Assembly (NCBI GenBank): GCA_030144725.1
Contig: JASKMD010000021.1
Span: 62,001 to 126,000 of the forward strand
Length of the DNA stretch: 64,000 nt
Direction of reading: 5' to 3'
Source: Haematococcus lacustris
Taxonomy: Eukaryota > Chlorophyta > Chlorophyceae > Chlamydomonadales > Haematococcaceae
The translations under genes and the position numbers were made by a program. Of this stretch, positions 45,914 through 56,558 are shown piece after piece (position 1 is the stretch's first letter; every line of letters starts with the position of its first letter). Below the pieces are notes generated by a model. That model saw nothing but the letters and a program-made list of their open reading frames with translations. It had not been told where the DNA came from and did no database searches.

Positions 45914-47095
45914 GGTGGGGGAGCGACCTGGTGTGACGGGCGTGTTTGACATGACCGCTGCGATATGTTGCGCTCGCCGACAAGTATTGTTCTAGGACGT
46001 GCTCGAGGGACACGTTAGAAATGGATCACGACTAGTCACAACTGATCTGTTAATGAGGACGCCTATTTTTTTTTTACTATTGGTCTTGATGTCGCTGCAA
46101 TTTCAATGTCGCTTACCCGCCCCGCCTCCGCGCCTTGTTCCTCGGCCGTAGGCATTTGGTTTGTGCTGTCTACGCATTTGTTGTAGCGGGCAGAAGCACA
46201 TTACAAAAATGACCCTCCCCAAAAATGATCTAAAAGCTTACACCGCGATTTCAATGAGGCGAGGCGAGGCGAGCCGACCATGTGTGCATCCTGGCCACTA
46301 ATTTCAAATGTCGACGATTCCTGCCCACACATGGTCGTCTCGCCTCGCCTCGCCTCATTGAAATCGCGGTGTTCAATCTCTACAGCCCCCATGCCACACC
46401 ACAACAATTGTTGATCAGAACGCCTTTTTTTTCACCCCGCCCTGCCCTGCCCTGCCCTGCCCACCCATCCGAAGCTCAGCCCCACCCACCTCCCCTCTGC
46501 TCTGCTTCCCCTTGGCCTTGCAAGCAGGCAGGCGGCCCCCTCAGCCCAGGGGCTGGCCCCCTCAGCCCAGCAGCCCAGCCCGGCAGCAGCTCCGGCCTTG
46601 AGGCAGCAGGCCTGCCTGAGCCAGGCGGAGGGGAGGAGGTGGCAGCAGCAGGGGACAGGCAGGTCCAAGAGCCCTGGAGCAGCAGGCTGGAGCCAGACAC
46701 GCTGGTGCTGCAGGTGGGCTGTGGCACAAGTTGCGTGTGTACAAGTTTTAATCTCTACACACGAGTTGTAATCATGACGACACACGAGTTGTAATCAATC
46801 ACAGGATGCGAGATCGCTGTTATCCCTTTCCATTACGAGAAAATCACAAATCGTTATATATACGTAAATCTCAGATTATTCAGAGGTACAGGGATTATCC
46901 GAAGGGGTCAACCTTACAATCTCATAATCATCACCATTACCAAGCATCACGGCACTCAACCTGCTGTAGGGAGCGCTGCCCTTATCCACAATCAAACAGT
47001 CTTAACTAGGAATTACGGCACTCAACCTGCTGTAGGGAGCGCTACCCACGCCCTCACGCCCCCACTCAAGGACAGAATTACGAGCCACTAGGCAA
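45914..47095. other. Intergenic region after the duplicated block
   Basis: No gene I can support. It holds the hairpin at 46241-46371, CCCTGCC runs near 46440, ACGAGTTGTAATC repeated near 46760-46800, and a 28-bp phrase (CGGCACTCAACCTGCTGTAG and following) repeated near 46951 and 47008 just before the recombinase gene's stop. Confidence 0.45.
46241..46371. repeat. Hairpin with 46-bp arms
   Basis: The left arm 46241-46286 and right arm 46326-46371 are reverse complements with one mismatch, separated by 39 bases. The arms include GAGGCGAGGCGAGGCGAG. Confidence 0.9.
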
Positions 47096-49912
47096 CTAGA
47101 TCGCGGCTGCCGCAGCTAGAAGTTTCATCTTTAACGCCTTCCCAGCAGCCTCGTGGGCGTGAAATTCGTGCAACCGTTGCGCCGCCTGGGGATCAATCCA
47201 GGGGGCAGCGGGGATGCACGGCCACGGTGCTGGCTGCGGCTGCAAGCTGTTGGGCGGTCCTGCAAAGTTGTGATGCCAAGGAGCAACCCAGCCATGGGGA
47301 TAGGGGGAAGGAGGGGGAGCAGGCATGTAGCTCGAGGCGTGGCTGGCTGGTGCCGGCAAATAGCTGCCCGTAGGGTAGCTAGGAGGCTGGTAGCAGCCTG
47401 GCGGATAGCTTCCCGGGGGGTAGCTGGCATGAGGGTAGGAGGCATGAGGGAAGCTGGCATGAGGGTAGGTAGCTGCCGGGTCGCTAGAAGGGCCCGACGG
47501 GTGGCCCGAGGGTTGGTAGTTGCCAGGCATGGAGCAAGGAAATGAAGCGGGTGACGGGCTGGGAGAAGGGGCCACCCACCCATTGGCTGCCGCCATCGCT
47601 TGCCAGCCGAGGGTGCTTGCCGGGGTGGCTGGCGGGATGGTGGCAACAGGGGGTGCCACGGGCACGGAGGTTCCTGCAGTGGGCACCCCCAAGCTCGATT
47701 GCGGCTCAGGCAGAGAGGAGGAAAGGGATGGTGTAGTGCGTAGCGCAGCAGCCACCATGGGGGCGTTGATGGCGTCGCTTAGCTTCTGTCGCGCCTCCTT
47801 GTCAGCGTGTAGGTAGACGGCAACGCTGTCCGGGCACTTCCAGCCCCCCTCTCGTTGCACAAGGGGTAAGGGGGCGCCTGATGACAACGCAGCGGTAGCT
47901 GCTGAGCGCTTGCCTCCATGTAGGGTTGAGTGTGGGAACATCGCCTTCCAGTTCAGCCGAACAGAGCCGATGCCCACAGCTTGGTTGCCGTACCACACCG
48001 GCGAATCTTTCACCGCTGATGGCAAAGGCTTCAGGAGCAAGCGCTGGTGCTTGGGATCACTCTTGGGGTGCTTGGACAACAAGAGGTCCAGGGCTGAGAC
48101 ATTGCAGAGCTTTGCCTTCTCGAATTCATCCAAGGAGCTGGGAAGAGAGGGATTGCCACGGATGAACTTCTGAGGAGGCTCTCGGCCAAGGTCAGCAAGG
48201 CCGCCCTTCCAGTTCTTGCATGCAACATCCTTGATCTTGTATGCGTCCACGTCGCACTCAGTCCCTTCATAAGCAAAGAACAACATGCAAGTGGTAAGAG
48301 GCATGAGAGTATAACATACAACACCACATGCAACGGTGCTCGCAAGCATGAAGGGTTGCAAGTTGTGGGTTTACCTGGTGATACACGCACAAGATGGTGC
48401 AACTCCAAGCCAACCAGCTCGTCTCCACGCAGAAAAGCTCCGGTAGTCAGGGCGTAAATGACCCGGTTCAGCAGTCCAGCGGGGGTGTACGGCTCCATGT
48501 GGGGGGCAGCTTTCACCAGGTCCTCCTCAGTGACAATTCCAGCACGCTTGCGAGTGTGGGTTACCTACACGAAGCATCACGCATGCTTACAAAATGAAGG
48601 ATAGTGGGACTGGGGCAGGTCAAGGCATGGCGGGGCGAGGCGTGGCTGGGCAGGGCGACGAAGGGCAGGGCGTGGCTGGGCAGGGCGTGGGAGGGCAGTC
48701 CTCACCTCTCCTGCCTTGAAAGCAATCTTGTCATGACCATCGATGACCTTCCACATCAAAGCAAAGCGGCCATTGAAGTCCATCAAGTCATCAGGCACGA
48801 GGATTGGTGCCATGTCATTCTTGGCAGTTTGGACGACATGATGCTCTCCCCGCAAGATGCGGGCAAGGGAAGACATCCGCTGACGCAAAGATTCTGCGCT
48901 GCACTTGCCACCATCATTGGCCTTGCGGTAACCTGCAGCAACGCAAGGTGTGAGGGTGAGTGTGTGTAAGACATGTAGACATGTAAGCATGACAAGCTTG
49001 ACAAACAAAACACAGCGCAACTTACCGGTAGCCAAGGTGCACAACACCATGCACAACAGCTTGTAGTCAGTCATGTAGCACTTGTATAGATGGCTGCACC
49101 GCTCCTCATAAGTTGTAGGGCGGGTGACGAAGAACAACTTCAAGGCACGCAAAGCTTGTGGCTGGGCAACATCGCCCCCTACAACGGGGCAGGCAAGTAA
49201 GGTGAAGACAGCTTGGCATGGGCAGGCTAGGGCGTGGCAAAGCGTGGCAGGGCAGGGCGGAGCTGGGAGGGGCTGGGCAAGGCAAGGGACATGCCTCACC
49301 AGGAAATTTGCCACTGTCAAGAACAGCTTCCAACATGCTATAGCTGGTGTTGAGCTGACTCTTGTTCTTGTTCAGCGTAGCTGGCGCCGCTCGGCTGTGG
49401 ACAGCCAACCCCACTATGTTAGGGTCCTGCAAGAACTCCTGGAGGACATGCTCCGTTTCCTCGCGTGTTGTGGCAGCCACAGCATCTGCGGAGCGGGAAA
49501 TTGGAAAATGATGATACACAGAAACGGTGCTTTGCGACGTGCATAGTTGTTACTCACTGACAGCTTTGCCTGATAGGCGCTCGGAGCGACGAGGCTCCGA
49601 TGCCTCTTCACCCAAGCGGTGGGTTGCAGAAGTACCCGCGACCGCTGCAACTGCATTGTTAGGCTGGCCGACTGGGGAATCTGCGTGGGAGCAAGATGCA
49701 AAGTTTGGCCTGGTCAACGCGGTTACCATGGTCAACGCGGTTACAATAATGTTCTCACCTGCTAGTCTTGCTGCAGCAAGACGTGCAGTCGCGACCTCGA
49801 GCGGAGGGGGAAGAAGGTTGAATTGAGGGATATCTGACTCGTGGTCGCTTTGGTCATCCACTTCATCGTCCACATCATCGGTGCTGCTGGCCGTGTATGT
49901 GCTGTCGGGCAT
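47096..49912 (-). CDS. Tyrosine-recombinase-like protein (Crypton-like), 733 aa
   Basis: Seven exons on the minus strand (49912-49759, 49680-49558, 49485-49300, 49178-49026, 48932-48706, 48564-48375, 48264-47096) join in frame to 733 aa. The N-terminus is acidic. The C-terminal half has the order of a tyrosine recombinase: box-I arginine in TGAFLRGDELVGLEL (about R327), HGGKR (about H460-R464), GGW (about W486) and the candidate nucleophile in VAVYLHAD (about Y495). Spacing in the H box is H-x-x-K-R, slightly off the usual H-x-x-R. A Pro/Tyr/Ser-rich tail with YPHAS repeats follows. No reverse transcriptase is nearby, which argues for a Crypton-type transposase or a domesticated one rather than DIRS. 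Family call is inference from motifs. Confidence 0.6.
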
Positions 49913-49984
49913 GGTGGCTAAGACTACGATGAAGACTGGGACAAGAGTTTGGGACTCGAACCAAACTCAGGCCGGAGTGAGAAG

Positions 49985-50125
49985 TGAGAAAAGTGCGCGC
50001 CTTGCAACAATTACGGGAAAAGTGCGGCCCTTGTCAAAATTACTGAAAAAGTGCGAGCCTTGGTCAAAATTACGGGAAAAGTGCGAGCCTTGACCTCAAT
50101 TACGGGGAAAGTGCGCGACTTGACC
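49985..50125. repeat. Short tandem repeats upstream of the recombinase gene
   Basis: Four to five units of about 30-34 bp built on AAATTACGGGAAAAGTGCGAGCC. They sit 70-210 bp upstream of the recombinase start and could be promoter or recombinase-binding repeats. Confidence 0.75.
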
Positions 50126-50228
50126 TTCCAACCCAAAGGTGTTCGCGTTAGCTGCGCGATGCTTAGGTAACGGCAAGGCTTGCTGCGACAGCTAGAAAGC
50201 TAGAAAGACGGTATCCGTAATGTAAAGG

Positions 50229-50400
50229 GATATCGCATAATGTCTCGGCCAGCGCTGTTCACGTCCAAATAACAGTCTCGGCCAGGTCTCGAGTTGCGTA
50301 AACGTCTCGGCTGCGCCTCGACGTTTACCGCAACTCTCGACCCAGCCTCGACCGTTATTTTCCCGTAACAGCTTGGCCTCCGACATTATACTATACGTAA
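50229..50400. repeat. Imperfect foldback element
   Basis: The two halves are inverted copies of about 80 bp. Examples are CATAATGTC against GACATTATA, and GAGTTGCGTAAACGTC against GACGTTTACCGCAACTC. It lies next to the gypsy insertion. Confidence 0.65.
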
Positions 50401-50412
50401 GGCTACTGCTGT

Positions 50413-50793
50413 TGTAACAGTGCTGATTTGAAGATAGGATGAACGGCAGGATTCTTTATTTTGCATGAGCATGCATGGATGTTTTCTTGCCAACGTTGCA
50501 CATGACTAACGTGACATATGGCAACGTGGCAAAAGGGTATGAGATAGTGTGAAGAGTCTCTTCTTAAGCTGACCCAGGCATAATTCTGTAAGCATTGTTT
50601 GGAGCTCAACTCTGCCTCAATCGCTAGCCGTCAGTCCAGGAATCCCAAGACTCTCGCCTGCGCCACCACAGAGTATGTGAAGTGCTCTCAATAGCAGCAG
50701 TAGCTGCAGCCCTCAGCTTTGCAAACCAGCCACAGCTGTAGTTTGAATCAGCCGCCAGCCATGCATCCTAACATATCTAAGCCGACTCTTACA
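50413..50793 (+). repeat. Gypsy 5' LTR
   Basis: 381 bp, TGTAAC...CTTACA. A TTTATTTTGC stretch near its start could serve the promoter or the poly(A) site. Confidence 0.96.
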
Positions 50794-50795
50794 TT

Positions 50796-50813
50796 TGGTT
50801 TCCCCGGTTCGAT
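50796..50813 (+). promoter_or_regulatory. Candidate gypsy primer-binding site
   Basis: TGGTTTCCCCGGTTCGAT starts two bases after the LTR with the expected TGG (complement of a tRNA CCA end). I cannot name the tRNA. Confidence 0.5.
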
Positions 50814-50825
50814 TATCCCTGTGCA

Positions 50826-51497
50826 GTGAGCGCTGTCAACAACGCCGCCGCGCATCCCGACGCTTTACTAACCGTCGAGGAACTTTTGCGCGACGAGCCA
50901 GCGACCCAGTCGACCCCAGCAGCTGGAGCAGCCGTCCCAGCCGAACCCATCAATCGTTCGGGACGAGTTCGCATACCGGCCCCACCTGAGGCCGTGTCTG
51001 CACCACCGCGGTCTGCACCGCGCGACCCACCTCACAATCCCCACCACCGCCCTAACACGGCGTGCTCATCTGTAGTGCATTGTGCTGAATGTGCTAAACA
51101 CAAGGCAGCAGCGAAGCATTTGCACGCCTTGAACCTGCAATTGCAAGCGGAGGTCAATAGGTTGTTCGACTTGTTGCAACATCGCACGACCACGGCGCCC
51201 CAGCCAGGACATCACCCAGTAGCATACCTGCCTTACCAGCAGAGCCCACATCCGCATCAGGTGCACTTCGCTGCGCCTGTACCAGCAGTTCATTTCGCAC
51301 CACCCGCAGTACCTGCGGAGCTGCCGCACTATTTTCTGCAAGCACCTCCTCCACAAGCACCTCCTGTGCACTTCTACACACCACGGCTTAGCCTGCCAGC
51401 CCCAGCACCTCAGCCTGAGCCTCCACTTAGCCACAACGCACAGTGCGCACTACGCCGTAAGGCAGCCAAGGCAGCCAGGGTCACTCCACAAGCATAA
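50826..51497 (+). CDS. Gypsy upstream ORF, unknown function
   Basis: An open frame of 223 codons with no ATG near its start; the first candidate start is a GTG. It is Pro/Ala/His-rich with a small CAECAKH motif and a possible short coiled coil (HALNLQLQAEVNRLFDLLQH). It is in the same frame as gag and ends at one TAA 12 bases before the gag ATG, so readthrough or reinitiation could link them. No recognised family. Confidence 0.55.
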   Translation: MSAVNNAAAHPDALLTVEELLRDEPATQSTPAAGAAVPAEPINRSGRVRIPAPPEAVSAPPRSAPRDPPHNPHHRPNTACSSVVHCAECAKHKAAAKHLHALNLQLQAEVNRLFDLLQHRTTTAPQPGHHPVAYLPYQQSPHPHQVHFAAPVPAVHFAPPAVPAELPHYFLQAPPPQAPPVHFYTPRLSLPAPAPQPEPPLSHNAQCALRRKAAKAARVTPQA

Positions 51498-51509
51498 GCA
51501 TCCCACATC

Positions 51510-52430
51510 ATGGCAGCAGAAATGGGTCCCCAAACAGCCATGGCTACATTGCTGCAAACTCTCAATGCTGTTGGTGTGGAGATGACTCGTGTCGTGACTA
51601 GCAACCATGCTCTGGCCAGTTCTGTAGGAGGGCGTAGTTCTGCACCTGCTGGTATCATCAAACTAGCAGAGATCAAGGAGTATGATGGTAGGGGAGATGT
51701 CAACAGCTTTCTGTTCCAGGTGGAGGACGTGTATTCGTTGTTCCCTAACCTGAGTGATGAGCAAAAGATAGTTTCTGCCTCTGTAAGACTGACTGGCCTG
51801 GCTCAATCATGGTACCGCTCAGCACGGGCCGACACCACCCTGACATGGGAGAGCTTCAAGACAGGGTTGAAGGCAGCCTTTAGGTCTAAGTCAGAAGCAG
51901 CCAAAGCACGAGACATCTTACATGACGCCAAGCAGAAGCACAACCAGACAGCCCTGTCCTTTGCCACACATCTTAGGGGCCTGTTCCTGCAGATTCCTAA
52001 CATCACTGATGATGAGCAGCTAGACCGCTTTAGGCGAGGCCTCCACCCTGCACTACGTGCCATGGTAGACGTCCAGCTCCCTGACAGCTTCGACAAGGCT
52101 GTAAACATAGCTGTAGCGCATGACTCGGCATACAGAGACGCAGGTGTATCCACAGCGACGCCAATGCAGTTAGGCGCCCTGTTCACAACAGCACCACCGC
52201 GAGGACGCCACTTCGCGAGCAGGCAACACACACCCAGCAGTGCACCCAGCTCCACAGCTGAGACCCGCTCCCGTCCTGCTACACACGCTAGTGAACCGTG
52301 GCGAAAGCTGACGCCCGAGGAAAGAGAGCAGTACCACAAAAACAACCGGTGCACCTACTGCCGAGAGTTTGGGCACGTTATCAGCGACTGCAAACGCCCT
52401 GGCCGCAAACCCATCATTGAAAAAAAATAG
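51510..52430 (+). CDS. Gypsy Gag
   Basis: 306 aa. It contains a retrotransposon Gag core ([20 protein letters not shown], then [10 protein letters not shown]) and a CCHC zinc knuckle [14 protein letters not shown] near the C-terminus that would bind genomic RNA in the particle. It ends IEKK-stop at 52428-52430, with the codons GAA AAA AAA TAG forming the frameshift site. Confidence 0.92.
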   Translation: MAAEMGPQTAMATLLQTLNAVGVEMTRVVTSNHALASSVGGRSSAPAGIIKLAEIKEYDGRGDVNSFLFQVEDVYSLFPNLSDEQKIVSASVRLTGLAQSWYRSARADTTLTWESFKTGLKAAFRSKSEAAKARDILHDAKQKHNQTALSFATHLRGLFLQIPNITDDEQLDRFRRGLHPALRAMVDVQLPDSFDKAVNIAVAHDSAYRDAGVSTATPMQLGALFTTAPPRGRHFASRQHTPSSAPSSTAETRSRPATHASEPWRKLTPEEREQYHKNNRCTYCREFGHVISDCKRPGRKPIIEKK

Positions 52431-52454
52431 CTACCGCGGCAGTACACTGCCGCG
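52420..52454 (+). promoter_or_regulatory. -1 programmed ribosomal frameshift signal (gag to pol)
   Basis: A run of eight A (52420-52427) supplies the slippery heptamer A AAA AAA in the gag frame, directly before the TAG. Seven bases later begins a perfect 9-bp inverted repeat, CGCGGCAGT (52435-52443) and ACTGCCGCG (52446-52454). After a -1 slip the reading frame is open without a stop into pol. Confidence 0.85.
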
Positions 52455-55400
52455 AGGACACTAGCATCGACCAAAAAGAGCACGAGGTACCCTTACCAGC
52501 AATAGAGCCGCGTTTCCGCATAACAAAGCTCACCACCACGCATCCAGGCGATGAGACCGACTCCACACTGCTTGTATTCTTAGGCAGCTACAAGGGGCAC
52601 AAGGTGCGTATCCTAGTAGACGGAGGAGCAACCGCGTCATTCATCGACAGCGAGTTCTGCATGCGCCACGACTTGCAAACAGCAGAAAAACACGCACCTG
52701 ACCACATCCGCCTTGCTGATGGCCACCAGCAGGAGAGTGCAGCAATGATACCTGAGGCTCGCTTTCGCTTAGGCAGCCACAAAGGACAGCAGACGTTGCA
52801 TTGCACGAGGCTGCATGGATTCGACATAATCCTAGGCAAGCCCTGGCTAGCAGAAATCAACCCATGCATTGATTGGAAGCACAACATCATGACTTTCCAT
52901 CATGCTGGCAAAAAGCACACCCTGAGGGCTCCGCCTGCCCCCAGAGATCCTGATCTTGATCGCTACACAATCAGCACAGCCGGCTTACGCACAGCGGTTC
53001 GTGAAAAACAGCCCATGTTCATGGTATCCATTACACCAGCCACACCGACTGTCCCATCAGTTGAGACGCATCAGGTTATGGACTGCACACCAGTGTTGAA
53101 GGACTTCGCGCCTGTCTTCCCTGAGGACCTGCCAGCTGGCCTGCCGCCAGAACGAGCAGTGGATCACCGCATTGACCTTGAACCAAACAAGAGACCCCCT
53201 GTTCGATCTACCTATGCCATGTCCACCTGTGAGCTTGCTGAACTGAAAAAGCAGATCACAGAGATGCAAGAGAAAGGCTTCATCAGACCGAGCACATCAC
53301 CTTATGCCTCTGGCGTGCTGTTCGTGCGCAAGAAGGATGGCACTTTCCGCATGTGCATTGATTACAGGCCACTCAACCGCATTACCATCAAAAACAAATA
53401 TCCACTTCCACGTGTCGACAATCTGCTGGATAGGTTGCATGGAGCCACAGTTTTCAGCAAAATAGACTTACGCCAGGGGTATCACCAGATCCGCATCGCC
53501 CCTGAGGACATACCAAAGACGGCATTTCGCACACGCTATGGCCACTTTGAGTTCACTGTTATGCCATTTGGTTTGTGCAATGCACCTGCAACTTTTCAAC
53601 GGCTCATGAATGACATCTTCCGTCAAGAGCTAGATGACTGTGTAATTGTGTACCTGGATGACATCTTGATCTTCTCACGCACTCAGGAAGAGCATGCACA
53701 ACACCTGCGGCGAGTACTCAATCTCCTGCAGCAGCACAAGTTGTATGCCAAGCTATCTAAGTGTGAGTTCGGCTTGAGTCAGACAGAGTTTTTAGGGCAT
53801 ATCATTACATCCACCGGCATTGCATGCGATCCCAAAAAGGTTGCTGCTGTCGAGAGCTGGCCCACACCTCAAACTGTGCATGACGTGCGCAGCTTCCTAG
53901 GCCTAGCTAACTTCTACCGTCGCTTTGTCAAGAATTTCTCTGACATAGCAGCACCCATAACAGCTCTCACACAGGCTGATGGGCATGACAAGCAGGGCAA
54001 AGTGGCATGGGGTCCAGTCCAGCAGTCAGCTTTTGAGGCACTGAAGAAGGCACTCACAACAGCACCGGTGCTCATTGCGCCAGATCCATCACAACCATAC
54101 ACACTGCGCTGTGACGCCTCAGGCATTGGCATAGGGGCAGTTCTCACACAGGGCAAGGGACCTGCTGAGCGTGTAGTGGCTTACCACTCACGGAAGCTTC
54201 TACCAGCAGAGCGCAACTATCCCACACACGAGCAGGAGCTACTGTCCGTGGTGGAGGCACTCAAAGTATGGAGGCACTATCTTCTAGGCGTTCAATTCAC
54301 TCTCCTCACCGACAATTGGGCCAACAAGCACCTGCAGTCACAACCACACCTGAACTGTAAGAGGCAGGCACGATGGATGGAAGTCCTGCAAGACTATAAC
54401 TGCCACATCGACCACATCCCTGGCAAGCACAACGTAGTGGCGGACGCGCTATCACGTAGGCCAGACTATCAGGTGTATACCCAGACATTGGAGTTGCACT
54501 CACTCACCAGGGGCATCCACGCCCACGGCATCGAATCACGAGTCTCAATCGCCCCACATGTTCTGCAGCAAATCAGCGACACAGCTCCTGCAGACGCAGA
54601 GTACCAGCGCTTCCGTGCGGCTGCACTCGCTGGCAAGCCACGCCAGTTTATCATCAGGGACAATCTCCTCTACCACACAGGAAGGGGGTCCGTAAAGCTG
54701 TATATTCCAGTAGGACCGCTCCGCACCGACCTGTTGTGCGAGGCACACGATATACCCATCTCAGGTCACTTAGGCAGGGATAAGACCTACGCTAGGCTCT
54801 CTCGCTTTTACTTCTGGCCGCGCATGGCTGCATCAGTGCATGAGTATGTTCGCACATGTCTTGCCTGTCAGCGCAACAAGTCCAACGCGCAACGACCCAT
54901 TGGCTTACTGCAGTCTCTGCCTGTGCCCCAGCATCGTTGGGAACACGTCAGCCTGGACCTGATCACCCAGCTGCCTGTCACCACGTCTGGCCACGACGCC
55001 ATTGTAGTCTTTGTGGACAAGCTCACCAAAATGATCCATGCCATTCCCACAACCACATCAGTCACAGCTTCAACTTTGGCTCGCATCTTCTTTGACCATG
55101 TTTTCCGGCTGCATGGCCTTCCCAAGGTCATTGTATCAGACCGAGACCCACGTTTCACATCTGCTTTCTGGCAAGAACTGTTTAAACTCACTGGCACACA
55201 CCTCAACATGTCTACTGCCAACCACCCACAGACAGACGGCCAGACCGAGCGTGCTAACCGCACTCTCGAGGACATGCTCCGCAACTATGTATCACCACAC
55301 CATGACGATTGGGACCAGCATCTTACGGCTGCTGAGTTTGCATACAATGCATCTGTCCAGGCAAGCACAGGGTACACCCCATTCCGCCTCAACTCTGGAC

Positions 55401-56092
55401 AAGAACCATACACACCACTGACATTGTCTGTGCCGCCTTCTGCGGTACAAGGCGACAGTGAGTCAGCATCAGGCTTCCTTCAGCGCATGGCACATGACAT
55501 CGCATCTGCTACACACAACCTTGTGAAAGCACAAGAGCGACAAACCACCTATGCCAACAAAAAGCGTAGAGATCACACTTTCAAAGTAGGCGACATGGTC
55601 TACCTGGCTCATTCTTTCTTTGCTCACACACAACCAGCGAATGCCACCGCTGAGAACGCAACACGTAAGTTTGTACCCAGACAACATGGCCCTTTCAAGG
55701 TCCTGGAGGTTGTCACACCAGTAGCTTTGAAATTGCAATTTCCACCTGCATGGAGCACCATGCACCCGGTAGTGCATGTTTCGCACATCAAGCTGCACAA
55801 TGATGGCTCAGCAGAGTTTCCCACTCGCAACCCTAACCCACCGCCAGAACCAGAGATCATAGATGGCGAGGAGCATTCTGAAGTACAAGAGATTCGCAAC
55901 CACCGCTTTGTGCGAGGCAAACTGCAATTGCAGGTCAAGTGGTTGGGTCACCCCGATCACGAGAACAGCTGGCTACCTTTGGAGCATTTACAACAAGATC
56001 TTACCAAGACGTTTCTCAAGAAGATCATGAAGGCTTATGCAATTCGGACAAACCAGCCCAAGAGATGGACTCAGCCTGCTGCTCGTGCTTAG
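52427..56092 (+). CDS. Gypsy Pol (protease, RT, RNase H, integrase, chromodomain)
   Basis: Open in the -1 frame from the slippery site. In order: protease [13 protein letters not shown] (near 52607); reverse transcriptase with [26 protein letters not shown] and catalytic YLDD at 53651-53662; RNase H ([14 protein letters not shown] to [11 protein letters not shown]); integrase zinc finger (H...H...CLACQ) and core with SLDLITQ, SDRDPRF and GQTERANR; and a C-terminal chromodomain ([20 protein letters not shown], near 55888-55947) that in chromoviruses targets insertion to marked chromatin. No internal ATG is needed if the frameshift is used. Stop at 56090-56092. Confidence 0.94.
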   Translation: MATAAVHCREDTSIDQKEHEVPLPAIEPRFRITKLTTTHPGDETDSTLLVFLGSYKGHKVRILVDGGATASFIDSEFCMRHDLQTAEKHAPDHIRLADGHQQESAAMIPEARFRLGSHKGQQTLHCTRLHGFDIILGKPWLAEINPCIDWKHNIMTFHHAGKKHTLRAPPAPRDPDLDRYTISTAGLRTAVREKQPMFMVSITPATPTVPSVETHQVMDCTPVLKDFAPVFPEDLPAGLPPERAVDHRIDLEPNKRPPVRSTYAMSTCELAELKKQITEMQEKGFIRPSTSPYASGVLFVRKKDGTFRMCIDYRPLNRITIKNKYPLPRVDNLLDRLHGATVFSKIDLRQGYHQIRIAPEDIPKTAFRTRYGHFEFTVMPFGLCNAPATFQRLMNDIFRQELDDCVIVYLDDILIFSRTQEEHAQHLRRVLNLLQQHKLYAKLSKCEFGLSQTEFLGHIITSTGIACDPKKVAAVESWPTPQTVHDVRSFLGLANFYRRFVKNFSDIAAPITALTQADGHDKQGKVAWGPVQQSAFEALKKALTTAPVLIAPDPSQPYTLRCDASGIGIGAVLTQGKGPAERVVAYHSRKLLPAERNYPTHEQELLSVVEALKVWRHYLLGVQFTLLTDNWANKHLQSQPHLNCKRQARWMEVLQDYNCHIDHIPGKHNVVADALSRRPDYQVYTQTLELHSLTRGIHAHGIESRVSIAPHVLQQISDTAPADAEYQRFRAAALAGKPRQFIIRDNLLYHTGRGSVKLYIPVGPLRTDLLCEAHDIPISGHLGRDKTYARLSRFYFWPRMAASVHEYVRTCLACQRNKSNAQRPIGLLQSLPVPQHRWEHVSLDLITQLPVTTSGHDAIVVFVDKLTKMIHAIPTTTSVTASTLARIFFDHVFRLHGLPKVIVSDRDPRFTSAFWQELFKLTGTHLNMSTANHPQTDGQTERANRTLEDMLRNYVSPHHDDWDQHLTAAEFAYNASVQASTGYTPFRLNSGQEPYTPLTLSVPPSAVQGDSESASGFLQRMAHDIASATHNLVKAQERQTTYANKKRRDHTFKVGDMVYLAHSFFAHTQPANATAENATRKFVPRQHGPFKVLEVVTPVALKLQFPPAWSTMHPVVHVSHIKLHNDGSAEFPTRNPNPPPEPEIIDGEEHSEVQEIRNHRFVRGKLQLQVKWLGHPDHENSWLPLEHLQQDLTKTFLKKIMKAYAIRTNQPKRWTQPAARA

Positions 56093-56163
56093 AGTGTCTT
56101 GCTTGTACATGCCTGTCTGCCTGTTTGCTTGTTCATCTGACCCGCTCCGGGACGGAGCTTTTC

Positions 56164-56177
56164 GGAGTGGGGGAGAG
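56164..56177 (+). promoter_or_regulatory. Gypsy polypurine tract
   Basis: GGAGTGGGGGAGAG abuts the 3' LTR. The TRIM at 9488-10821 has nearly the same tract next to its own TGTA end. Confidence 0.9.
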
Positions 56178-56558
56178 TGTAACAGTGCTGATTTGAAGAT
56201 AGGATGAACGGCAGGATTCTTTATTTTGCATGAGCATGCATGGATGTTTTCTTGCCAACGTTGCACATGACTAACGTGACATATGGCAACGTGGCAAAAG
56301 GGTATGAGATAGTGTGAAGAGTCTCTTCTTAAGCTGACCCAGGCATAATTCTGTAAGCATTGTTTGGAGCTCAACTCTGCCTCAATCGCTAGCCGTCAGT
56401 CCAGGAATCCCAAGACTCTCGCCTGCGCCACCACAGAGTATGTGAAGTGCTCTCAATAGCAGCAGTAGCTGCAGCCCTCAGCTTTGCAAACCAGCCACAG
56501 CTGTAGTTTGAATCAGCCGCCAGCCATGCATCCTAACATATCTAAGCCGACTCTTACA
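56178..56558 (+). repeat. Gypsy 3' LTR
   Basis: 381 bp, same as the 5' LTR as far as I can read. The target duplication GCTGT follows. Confidence 0.96.

Larger units (their letters stand above)
50413..56558 (+). mobile_element. Ty3/gypsy chromovirus LTR retrotransposon, apparently intact
   Basis: 6,146 bp with two 381-bp LTRs that I read as identical, TG...CA ends, and target duplication GCTGT (50408-50412 and 56559-56563). It encodes an upstream frame, Gag and a long Pol ending in a chromodomain. Domain order (protease, RT, RNase H, integrase) is that of Ty3/gypsy. Identical LTRs and open frames mean a very recent insertion that may still be active. Confidence 0.96.

Noticed and set aside
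46430..46800. 170-codon frame with Pro/Ala-rich translation after the hairpin
   Set aside because: Low-complexity composition, no domain and no convincing splice partners.
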